Positions 7,209 through 14,770 of a stretch of DNA of 49,942 nucleotides are shown here, piece after piece. The notes beneath the pieces were generated by a model, which was not told the origin of the DNA, made no database searches, and saw only the letters and a list, made by a program, of their open reading frames with translations. The stretch is from Lentisphaeria bacterium. Its GTDB lineage: Bacteria; Verrucomicrobiota; Lentisphaeria; Victivallales; UBA1829. Location of the stretch: contig JAGBXB010000002.1 in NCBI GenBank assembly GCA_017629515.1, positions 1 through 49,942 on the forward strand, written 5' to 3'. Every line of letters begins with the position of its first letter. Within the stretch, counting starts at the first letter, position 1. A program made the translations under genes and the position numbers.

Positions 7209-9521
7209 ATGCTGTATTTGCCTTTGAAAAAACTTTATACTTTTCTTCCCTGTTTTCTTCTGCTGTTTTTTCTTTCCTCCTGTGCTTCCAGTGAACGTAT
7301 GGCAAGACTTTCCGGCGGCGTTATAAGTGAATATTCCGCCCCGCAGAAACACCGTTTGCGGAAAGAGTCTTTCCAGAAAAAGACAAAAACCTACTCCTCC
7401 GACACGAAAAGCAATAAGCAATTTTTTGCAAAGGAGAGTCTCATCAATATCTGGCCTTTCTTCTTCAGAAGCGATAATTATTTTTCCTTATTGTGGCCCT
7501 TTATTGACTGGGATGAATATGGATTTGCGGTGCGGCCGCTTCTTAATAAAGAGGGAAATGATGTAAGTATGCTTTTCCCTCTTTCCTCCTGGAATATCGC
7601 CGATAAAGAGGGGTGGTTCCTTAATCTCTATGTGCAAAAGGAAGGCTTTCTCTTTTTTCCCCTCGCCGGACACAAATTTGATGAGAATGACGGCTGGTTC
7701 TTCTATACGCCGTTATGGATAAGAAACTGGGAGAAATATAAAAGAAATGCCCATTCCCCCGCTACGACCAAAGAAAAGGATTTTACAGAATTTCTGTTGG
7801 GGTATTATGCAAAGGAAGTATATATTGACCGCGGGGACAAGGATTATTTATGGGATTGGAAAGCTGAAAACCTTCCCGGTTATGTAAAAGGGTTTCTTAC
7901 ATATGATCTTAAAGGAAAAAATGTCCCGGAAAACAAAAAAGAATTTCTTGCCTGCCGGGAAAAGGTATATAAGACTCTTCCTGATGAAACAAAGATCTCT
8001 TATGGATTTTTCCCCCTTTTCCGGATGGAGGAAACGGTAGAAAAGCCCATTTGGGATTTAAGTATCGGAGCCGGAATTCTCTGGGAAGGAAAACGGGATA
8101 CCAATAAACTTAAACACGCTTCCTTGCTTTCCCTTCTCTATCATTATGAATTTACCGACAGAACTTTCCTCAAGTATCAAGACCGTGCTTTCAGAAGTTT
8201 CCTTCCTTATGGAATTGCAGAACATAGAGATTTTGTGCTTCTTGGTTCTTTGCTGTTTAAAAATGAATATACCGACTATTATAAAGAAACAAAGGAAGTA
8301 AAAGCATTCCGGAAACTGGATCAGAAAATCAAGGGCAGGGGGCAGAATGACTCCTTTGCCAAATATAAACCGGAAATGGAAAAAATCCTTGCGGAAATCA
8401 CTCCCGGCAAAAAATTCCCTCCCTATGTGAACAACTGGACGGAGGCAAGTTTATATCTCCACGATCTGGCAAAAGACCGTACTTTTGCCACATACAGACG
8501 GTATGAATTCGGCAGCCTCCCGTTTTTCATTTATGACGCCACACCCGAAATGGGAAAGAAAAGTTGGACGATCCCCATTCTGCTTACCGCTTACAAAAAA
8601 ACACCGCAAAAAGAAAAATTCGGTTCTATTCCGCTTTTTACCTGGAGCAATAAATCAAAGGATGAAGAATTTTATACTACGCTTGGGTATATCGGCTATT
8701 ACGGTAAAAAGAAAAAGATCGACCGTATCGCCCGTCCCATATTCTCTCAAAACACCATGCAGGTCAAGGAAAAAGATCAAGCGGAATTTGAGAATGAATA
8801 TGCGTTATGCGGTTTGTATTATCACGGGAAAGACGGCTTCTATGTGGCGAAAAAGGGAGTGGATGCTTCTCTTGTGGAATCCATCCGGAAACGCTCTTAC
8901 ACTCTCCGCAGTAAAATGGAAGAATTGGAACGGGATAAAAAGAAGATCAATGAACGGAAAACAAGACACCGTAAATGGGTGACAAAAACCAAAATCGAAA
9001 TGTATAAGAAACTCATTGATGCGGAAGAGATCAGAATGGAAGAGCAAAAGTACCTGGATAAAAAGAAAAAATTTGACCGGGATGCAGCAAAATACCTTGC
9101 CGACGGCAGAAAGATCGGTGCGGAACTTTCCATTGATGCACTGAAAGATAAAAAGAAATTTGATGCCATGCTGGAAAAATTCTTTGATTCCTTTACCCGG
9201 ATCCGGTACAGCGAAGATTATGGGACGGGACTCTTCTTCCGTAAAGAACTTTTTGAAAATGGCGATTACTCCTGGCACGCTTTTCTGAATCTTGCCGGAG
9301 GGGAAAAGAAAGGAACAAAGGAACGTACGCAATTTCTGCATTTCTTCTACCGGCATAATAAAGAAGGTGTTAAAGAAGAAAAACTTATCTTCCCCTTTAT
9401 TTCCATACAGAAAGATAAAGATTTTGAAAAAACATCTTTTCTGTGGAGGATCTTTGAAAAAACGGTAAAGAATGGAAAGACATCCGGATATATTTTCTTT
9501 ATTCCTTACGGAGAAAAATAA
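7209..9521 (+). CDS. Large predicted lipoprotein of unknown function
   Basis: A 770-residue protein not recognised as a named family. The N-terminus has basic residues, a hydrophobic stretch and a lipobox LSSC with Cys25, so it should be exported, lipidated and anchored to a membrane. The body repeats short aromatic motifs of the type FFPL/PLF/WPF (for example IWPFFF, LLWPFIDW, MLFPLSSW, FFPLAG, SIPLFTW), suggesting a repeated beta-strand surface fold. Residues about 560-640 are lysine/glutamate rich with a heptad-like pattern, probably a coiled coil. AAAAGGAG precedes the ATG and its own promoter lies at 7152. No catalytic motif is visible. A surface or outer-membrane-associated structural role is only an inference. 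Confidence 0.75.
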   Translation: MLYLPLKKLYTFLPCFLLLFFLSSCASSERMARLSGGVISEYSAPQKHRLRKESFQKKTKTYSSDTKSNKQFFAKESLINIWPFFFRSDNYFSLLWPFIDWDEYGFAVRPLLNKEGNDVSMLFPLSSWNIADKEGWFLNLYVQKEGFLFFPLAGHKFDENDGWFFYTPLWIRNWEKYKRNAHSPATTKEKDFTEFLLGYYAKEVYIDRGDKDYLWDWKAENLPGYVKGFLTYDLKGKNVPENKKEFLACREKVYKTLPDETKISYGFFPLFRMEETVEKPIWDLSIGAGILWEGKRDTNKLKHASLLSLLYHYEFTDRTFLKYQDRAFRSFLPYGIAEHRDFVLLGSLLFKNEYTDYYKETKEVKAFRKLDQKIKGRGQNDSFAKYKPEMEKILAEITPGKKFPPYVNNWTEASLYLHDLAKDRTFATYRRYEFGSLPFFIYDATPEMGKKSWTIPILLTAYKKTPQKEKFGSIPLFTWSNKSKDEEFYTTLGYIGYYGKKKKIDRIARPIFSQNTMQVKEKDQAEFENEYALCGLYYHGKDGFYVAKKGVDASLVESIRKRSYTLRSKMEELERDKKKINERKTRHRKWVTKTKIEMYKKLIDAEEIRMEEQKYLDKKKKFDRDAAKYLADGRKIGAELSIDALKDKKKFDAMLEKFFDSFTRIRYSEDYGTGLFFRKELFENGDYSWHAFLNLAGGEKKGTKERTQFLHFFYRHNKEGVKEEKLIFPFISIQKDKDFEKTSFLWRIFEKTVKNGKTSGYIFFIPYGEK

Positions 9522-9571
9522 AAATATCAGGAAAAATACACTCTTTTCTGCGTTGCAGCGTGGCTTGAAGT

Positions 9572-9600
9572 TTGACTTTTCTCCTTTTAAGAGGTATATT
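9572..9600 (+). promoter_or_regulatory. Promoter of the sigma factor gene
   Basis: TTGACT (9572-9577), 17-base spacer, TATATT (9595-9600), about 70 bases before the sigma factor ATG. No terminator is evident after the lipoprotein gene, so read-through may also contribute. Confidence 0.72.
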
Positions 9601-9669
9601 GCAGGTGGAAGAAGAAAAGAGTAAAAGAAACTTTTTTCTCTTATACAAAAAATCAAACAGGCAGTTATT

Positions 9670-11046
9670 ATGTGCGCAGTGGATGATGAACTTTTTAAAA
9701 ACGCAATATCAAATGGGGAAGAAAATGTTTCATCTTTCCATTATTCCACATTTGAACATGACGGCGCACTGGAACAATATCTGAAACAACTTGCTTTCCT
9801 CGAACCTCACGGCAGGGAAAAAGAACGGGAATTATGGAAAGAATTACTTGTTCTGTCAGAAAAATTCCGGGAGGAATTAAGTTTTTTTGCCATTACCCCA
9901 AAGTATCTTTACGGACTTATTGCAAATTGTGTCGCGCCGGATGATTTTGAGGAAGTTTTCCCCCATTCTTTCATTCAGACAAGAAGCCGGGGGGAATTTT
10001 TCCAATGGACCGGGGATTTGAAAAACAATCTGCAAAAATATCTCTTGCAGCTGTGTGATGCCTTTGAAGAAAATGATAAGGAGAAAATAAGGCAAATGCG
10101 GCTTTTTCTGCTGAAACTTATGCAGCAGACCCCCATTCTTCCGGAACACACATATCATCTTTATGACCGCCTTGTGACCTTTTCCCTTTATTGTAAAAAT
10201 ATGAGTACGGAAAATGTAAAAGAGGCGGAATTGATCTTGAAAGAGGAATTGATGTGTTCTGTCGAAGAGTTTGAGGAACACTTTGAACTTCTTTCCCACT
10301 CCTATCAGAAAATCGACCTTTTGCGGCATAAGATCGCCGAGGGTAATCTGCGGCTTGTTGTCAGTATTGCCAAACCCTATCACGGCAGGGGAGTGCCTTT
10401 CATGGATCTCATTCAGGAGGGCAATATGGGATTGATGAAGGCCGTGGACAAATTTGATTTCCAGCTCGGCCATCATTTCAGCACCTATGCAACCTGGTGG
10501 ATCAGACAAAGTGTGGCACAGGCAATGGGCAGACAATCCAGTGTGATCAGGCTTCCGGCACACATGCTCAATACTCTTTCGAGGATCAACCGTACCGAAC
10601 AGCAATTTTTACAGGAAACCGGCCGGGAGGGTTCCGTGCAGGAGGTTGCCGCTGCACTGGAAATGAGTGTGGAAAGAGTCAATTCCCTGAAAAAAATGGC
10701 AAGTCAGACCATTTCTCTGCAGGCAAATCTTTACCATGATGAAGAGGGTAGAGAAAATACTCTGGAAGAGAGTAAACAGTTGTGTGACAGCAACACGCCA
10801 TTGCACGATCTTGCCAGAAAAGTCCTTTCCGAAAGACTTTCTGAAAGTATTGCCTCCCTGCCTGCCCGGCACGGGGAAATCTTGAAGATGAGATATGGTC
10901 TTGACGGAGGAAAAGTATATTCTCTCACCGAGATAAGTGAACACTTCCGTATTTCCAGTGAGCGGATCAGGCAGATCGAAATAAGTGCCCTTTCCAAGTT
11001 ACGCTCTCCGGCTACGATCAAACTTTTTGAGGATTATTTTACATGA
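9670..11046 (+). CDS. RNA polymerase sigma-70 family factor (RpoD/RpoS-like)
   Basis: A 458-residue sigma factor. Residues 1-205 are not clearly conserved. Region 2 begins near 225 with NLRLVVSIAKPYHGRG, PFMDLIQEGNMGLMKAVDKF and FSTYATWWIRQSVAQA, the -10 recognition and melting helices. Region 3 follows (LPAHMLNTLSRI..., TGREGSVQEVAAALEMSVERV). Region 4, near 395-445, has MRYGLDGGKVYSLTEISEHF and ERIRQIEISALSKLR for -35 recognition. The core helices resemble housekeeping or group 2 factors. With no clear region 1.1 and a divergent N-terminal half, it may be an alternative rather than the principal factor. The ribosome site is weak. Its stop overlaps the next ATG by four bases, so translation with the DUF362 gene is coupled. 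Confidence 0.9.
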   Translation: MCAVDDELFKNAISNGEENVSSFHYSTFEHDGALEQYLKQLAFLEPHGREKERELWKELLVLSEKFREELSFFAITPKYLYGLIANCVAPDDFEEVFPHSFIQTRSRGEFFQWTGDLKNNLQKYLLQLCDAFEENDKEKIRQMRLFLLKLMQQTPILPEHTYHLYDRLVTFSLYCKNMSTENVKEAELILKEELMCSVEEFEEHFELLSHSYQKIDLLRHKIAEGNLRLVVSIAKPYHGRGVPFMDLIQEGNMGLMKAVDKFDFQLGHHFSTYATWWIRQSVAQAMGRQSSVIRLPAHMLNTLSRINRTEQQFLQETGREGSVQEVAAALEMSVERVNSLKKMASQTISLQANLYHDEEGRENTLEESKQLCDSNTPLHDLARKVLSERLSESIASLPARHGEILKMRYGLDGGKVYSLTEISEHFRISSERIRQIEISALSKLRSPATIKLFEDYFT

Positions 11047-12185
11047 TTGATGTAATTTACGCAAAATGCGATTCCTATGATGAGGTTCTTTTAAAGGAGG
11101 CATTGGAAAAAGTTCTTGCTCCCCAGATAGAAAAGTTCGGCTCTCTGCAAGGGAAAAAAATCCTTTTCAAACCCAATTTGCTTGTGTGGAAAAATAAAGA
11201 GGAGATCGCCAGCGTCAATCCTGCATTCCTCCTTGCCGCTGCAAAAGTATTCATCGAAAAAGGCGCCATTGTCACCATCCGGGAAACTCCGGCAGTCCAG
11301 ACAGCTCATGCCATCGTCAAAAGCATGGGGATAGCGGCAGAGCTGGAATCTTTGGGCGTTCAAACTACCGGTTTTGATGTCTATAAGGTACCGCCCTATG
11401 ATGAGAAAATGCGTTTCCACAATATTGAAATCGCCCATGAGTACCGTTCCTATGACGCAGTGGTGGATATTGCAAAGGCAAAGACACACGCAATGATGAC
11501 ACTGACTTTATGCGTAAAAAATCTTTTCGGTCTCATCCGGGGCAGTGAACGGCTGGGCTGGCATCTGGCTGTGGGCAGGGATTTTACTTTATTTGCCGAT
11601 ATGCTTCTGGATCTCTATCTTGCCGTGAAACCCGCCTTCAATCTGGTGGATGGGATCATCTGTATGGAAGGCAATGGCCCCGGAAGCGGAACGCCGGCAA
11701 GAAGAAACTTTATAGCAGGCAGTTCCGATGCTCTCGCACTGGATGCTTCTTTATCTGTGAAAGCAGGCGTAAAAGATCTTCTGCTTGTCCGCCGTGCAAG
11801 AGAACGGAAGATACTTCCGGAATACAGGGAAACGGGGGACGACCTTATTTTAGCCCCCTTGCAGCTGCCAGACCCACCGGGACTTCTTCTGGAATGGGGG
11901 GTATTCCTCCCGCCGTTTCTGAAAACATTTTTACGGGAATGTGTGATCTCCCGGCCTGTTCTGGATAAGGAAAAATGTATCGGATGCGGACTATGTGCAA
12001 AAATGTGTCCTCCCCAATCTTTGAAAATCGTAGATAATAAACCTCTTTTCCATCTGAAAAGCTGTATCCGGTGCTATTGCTGTCAGGAACATTGCCCCAA
12101 AAGTGCCATACGCCCCAAAAAGACACTTCTTATGAAAACAGGGGCAATGATCGAAAAAATTCTGGAAAAATGTTTCGGTAAATGA
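11043..12185 (+). CDS. DUF362 protein with C-terminal 2[4Fe-4S] ferredoxin domain
   Basis: A 380-residue protein with an N-terminal DUF362 domain (about 1-290; KILFKPNLLVWKN, VDIAKAKTHAMMTLTLCVKNLFG, GNGPGSGTPARR). The ferredoxin module has two Cys clusters, CIGCGLCAKMCP near 311 and CIRCYCCQEHCP near 341, each giving CxxCxxCxxxCP spacing for a [4Fe-4S] cluster. Proteins of this layout are thought to serve electron transfer, but no reaction is established for the family, so none is assigned. ATGA overlap with the sigma factor gene shows translational coupling. After its stop a new promoter serves the next gene. Confidence 0.87.
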   Translation: MIDVIYAKCDSYDEVLLKEALEKVLAPQIEKFGSLQGKKILFKPNLLVWKNKEEIASVNPAFLLAAAKVFIEKGAIVTIRETPAVQTAHAIVKSMGIAAELESLGVQTTGFDVYKVPPYDEKMRFHNIEIAHEYRSYDAVVDIAKAKTHAMMTLTLCVKNLFGLIRGSERLGWHLAVGRDFTLFADMLLDLYLAVKPAFNLVDGIICMEGNGPGSGTPARRNFIAGSSDALALDASLSVKAGVKDLLLVRRARERKILPEYRETGDDLILAPLQLPDPPGLLLEWGVFLPPFLKTFLRECVISRPVLDKEKCIGCGLCAKMCPPQSLKIVDNKPLFHLKSCIRCYCCQEHCPKSAIRPKKTLLMKTGAMIEKILEKCFGK

Positions 12186-12224
12186 TTTTTCCAAAATAAA
12201 CTTGCAAAAAAAAGAAAACATAAC

Positions 12225-12252
12225 TTGATATTATTGTTTTTTCATGTATATT
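12225..12252 (+). promoter_or_regulatory. Promoter of the tandem NDP-kinase-like gene
   Basis: TTGATA (12225-12230), 16-base spacer, TATATT (12247-12252), followed 44 bases later by the ATG with AAAAGGAG upstream. Confidence 0.6.
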
Positions 12253-12295
12253 TTACAGGTTTTGCAAATCTAACACAGGTAAAAGGAGACGGTTT

Positions 12296-13483
12296 ATGGC
12301 ACTTGAATTATCCTATGTGCTGATTACGCCCTATTCTCTTATGAAGTCAAGGACAGGGGGAATCATTTCCCGTCTTCTTTCCCGTACCGGCCTTGAACTT
12401 GTCGGAGCGCAGATCCTTGCCCCCACACTGGAATTCAGTCAGAGATTTGCTTCCACCATTTCCAGTCAGCTGGATGAAAAAGATCCTTTTGCTGCAAAAC
12501 TTTTCAGCGATTATATCATGGAAAACTTCCTCCCTCTGGAAGACGGCTCGCCTGTCCGGGTGATGCTGTTGGTCTTCCGCGGGGAAGAGGCCTGTAAGAA
12601 GTTATCGGAAACTGTGGGCGGCTTGCTCCCCAATGCAAAACACAGACAGGCACAGGATATTATTGGAGAAACCATCCGGGATACGTATGCAGACCTTGTA
12701 TTCAACAGAGACGGTTCGCTCAATTACTTTGAACCGGCCGTATTCACCCCCTCTGATAAAGAATCCTCCCTTGCACAGTTGGAACTTATTGCCAATTTTA
12801 CAGAAAAATCTTCCAATATCGTGGAAAACTCCTCCAATGGTAAAAACGGTGATAAAGAGCGCACTCTTGTTCTGATCAAGCCGGAAAACTGGAGGGAACC
12901 CAGTACAAAACCCGGCAGTATCATTGATATGTTCAGCCGTACAGGTTTGCGGATCGTCGGCTGCAAGATCCATCAGATGTCCATAGCGGATGCTCTTGCA
13001 TTTTATGCGCCGGTAAAGGAAAATCTCCGCAGGGAACTTGCCCCGGTCATTGCTGAAAAAGCCAAAAAAGTTCTGGAAGAAAGTTTCGGGATCATTCTGG
13101 AAGAAGAAAGCTGCGGGATCCTGAAAGAAACCGTAGGCAGACCTTATGCCGATGAAGAATACAAGAAAATCATTGCCTTTATGTCCGGCAGCCGTCCGGA
13201 TGATGTGCCGGAAGAGGATTTCCCCCTGCCGGGCAAAGTCAAGTGTATGGTTCTTGTCTATGAGGGAAAAGAGGCAATACAGAAGATCCGGGCAATGCTC
13301 GGTCCCACCGATCCTATGAAAGCCCCCGGCGGAACCATCCGGCGGGAGTTCGGACATGACGTGATGGTCAATGCCGCACAATCTTCCGACAGCGAAGAAA
13401 ATTTCCAGCGGGAAAGCAATATTCTTGAAATCGGAAAAAATCCTCTTGCCGGGATCCTCCGGGAATATTTGTGCAAACAATGA
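12296..13483 (+). CDS. Tandem nucleoside-diphosphate-kinase-like protein, catalytic His absent
   Basis: A 395-residue protein made of two NDP-kinase-like halves. Half one (about 1-170) begins YVLITPYSLMKSRTGGIISR; half two (about 185-395) begins RTLVLIKPENWREPSTKPGS and keeps the kinase hallmark GPTDPMKAPGGTIRREFG. In true enzymes the next motif is NxxH(G/S)SDS with the phosphorylated His. Here half two reads NAAQSSDS, with Gln362 at that position, and half one has no His in the matching YFEPAVFTPSD segment. The fold is therefore kept but phosphotransfer by the usual mechanism should be lost. It may bind nucleotides as a regulator or scaffold. Strong ribosome site AAAAGGAG; own promoter at 12225. 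Confidence 0.78.
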   Translation: MALELSYVLITPYSLMKSRTGGIISRLLSRTGLELVGAQILAPTLEFSQRFASTISSQLDEKDPFAAKLFSDYIMENFLPLEDGSPVRVMLLVFRGEEACKKLSETVGGLLPNAKHRQAQDIIGETIRDTYADLVFNRDGSLNYFEPAVFTPSDKESSLAQLELIANFTEKSSNIVENSSNGKNGDKERTLVLIKPENWREPSTKPGSIIDMFSRTGLRIVGCKIHQMSIADALAFYAPVKENLRRELAPVIAEKAKKVLEESFGIILEEESCGILKETVGRPYADEEYKKIIAFMSGSRPDDVPEEDFPLPGKVKCMVLVYEGKEAIQKIRAMLGPTDPMKAPGGTIRREFGHDVMVNAAQSSDSEENFQRESNILEIGKNPLAGILREYLCKQ

Positions 13484-13576
13484 ATGGTACCACTACAGGT
13501 ATGATATAAACAGGAAAACTCTTCACAGAGAAAAACGAAATAACGCAAACGATTACAAGAAAAAGGAAAAACAACT

Positions 13577-14761
13577 ATGAACGATTTGACAGCATGTAAC
13601 AGCACCATGGCATTTCTTACCCCCTCTGCCACTCTTGCTATTTCTGCGAAAGCCAAAGCGATGAAAGCAGCCGGTGAAGATGTTTGCAGCATGGGGGCAG
13701 GGGAACCGGATTTTGATACACCCGCCCATATCAAACAGGCCGCCATTGACGCTCTTCTCCGCGGCGAAACCAAATACACTCCCGCTTCCGGTATTCCAGA
13801 ACTGAAAAAAGCCATTGCGGAAAAATTTGAAAGAGATAATCATTTCAAAGTGGATCCCTCCCAGATCACCATTTCCCCCGGTGCAAAATTCAGCGGTTTT
13901 GCAACCATCGTAGCACTTTGCGGTATCGGTGACGAAGTGATCCTGCCCGCCCCGTACTGGGTAAGTTATCCTGAAATGATCAAAGCAGCCGGAGCAAAAG
14001 CTGTTATCGTTCCCTGCCGCGCGGAAAACGGTTATGAACTTGATCCCGCCGATTTTGAAAAGGCGATCACTCCCCGCACAAAACTTCTGATCCTTAACAG
14101 TCCTTCCAATCCCACTGGTGCAGTGTGGAAAAGAAGCACCATTGAAAAGATCGCGGAGATCGCTCTCAAAAACAATGTGATGGTCATGTCCGATGAGATC
14201 TATGAAGAACTTGTTTACGATGCAGATGCACAGCATACAAGTATCGCTTCTCTTTCTCCCGAAATGCTGGAACACACTGTCACCATCAACGGTTTGAGCA
14301 AAGCCTATGCCATGCCCGGTTGGAGACTTGGTTATCTTGCTGCTCCCGCATGGCTTTCCAAAAGAATCAATGCTTTCCAGAGCCACACAACCGCCAATCC
14401 CACATCCTTTGTTCAGTTTGGTGCCATCGCCGCACTCAACGGCCCGCAGGATGAAGTAGTTGCCATGAGAGAAGCCTTTGCCAAACGCAGAGATCTGATC
14501 TATTCTCTTGCCTCCTCCATTGACGGGATCAAGGCTGTCCGTCCCCAGGGAGCATTCTATCTTTTCCTGGATATCTCTTCTTTCGGACTTGCCTCCAATG
14601 ATTTTGTAGTCAAACTTCTTGAACAGGAAAAACTTGCTGCCGTTCCCGGAGATGCTTTCGGAGATGACCGCTGCATCCGTCTTTCCTATGCCTGTTCCGA
14701 AGAACTCATCAGAAAATCTCTTGACAGACTTGCCTCTTTCTGTGCCTCTCTGAAAAAGTAA
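13577..14761 (+). CDS. aspC: Aspartate aminotransferase (class I/II, PLP-dependent)
   Basis: A 394-residue fold-type I aminotransferase of the subgroup-Ib aspartate aminotransferase type. Visible landmarks: MGAGEPDFDTPAHI near 35-48 (substrate-binding loop), YTPASGIPELKKAIAEK, LNSPSNPTGAVW with the PLP-contacting Asn, MSDEIYEELVYD with the PLP-ring Asp and Tyr, and NGLSKAYAMPGWRLGYLAAP with Schiff-base Lys242. The C-terminal substrate-carboxylate Arg lies in CIRLSYACSEE. It interconverts aspartate and oxaloacetate using 2-oxoglutarate; activity with prephenate or other aromatic acids is possible for this subgroup. AAAAGGAAAA precedes the ATG. hrpB follows only 9 bases after its stop, so they are probably co-transcribed. 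Confidence 0.93.
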   Translation: MNDLTACNSTMAFLTPSATLAISAKAKAMKAAGEDVCSMGAGEPDFDTPAHIKQAAIDALLRGETKYTPASGIPELKKAIAEKFERDNHFKVDPSQITISPGAKFSGFATIVALCGIGDEVILPAPYWVSYPEMIKAAGAKAVIVPCRAENGYELDPADFEKAITPRTKLLILNSPSNPTGAVWKRSTIEKIAEIALKNNVMVMSDEIYEELVYDADAQHTSIASLSPEMLEHTVTINGLSKAYAMPGWRLGYLAAPAWLSKRINAFQSHTTANPTSFVQFGAIAALNGPQDEVVAMREAFAKRRDLIYSLASSIDGIKAVRPQGAFYLFLDISSFGLASNDFVVKLLEQEKLAAVPGDAFGDDRCIRLSYACSEELIRKSLDRLASFCASLKK

Positions 14762-14770
14762 AATTTTCTT

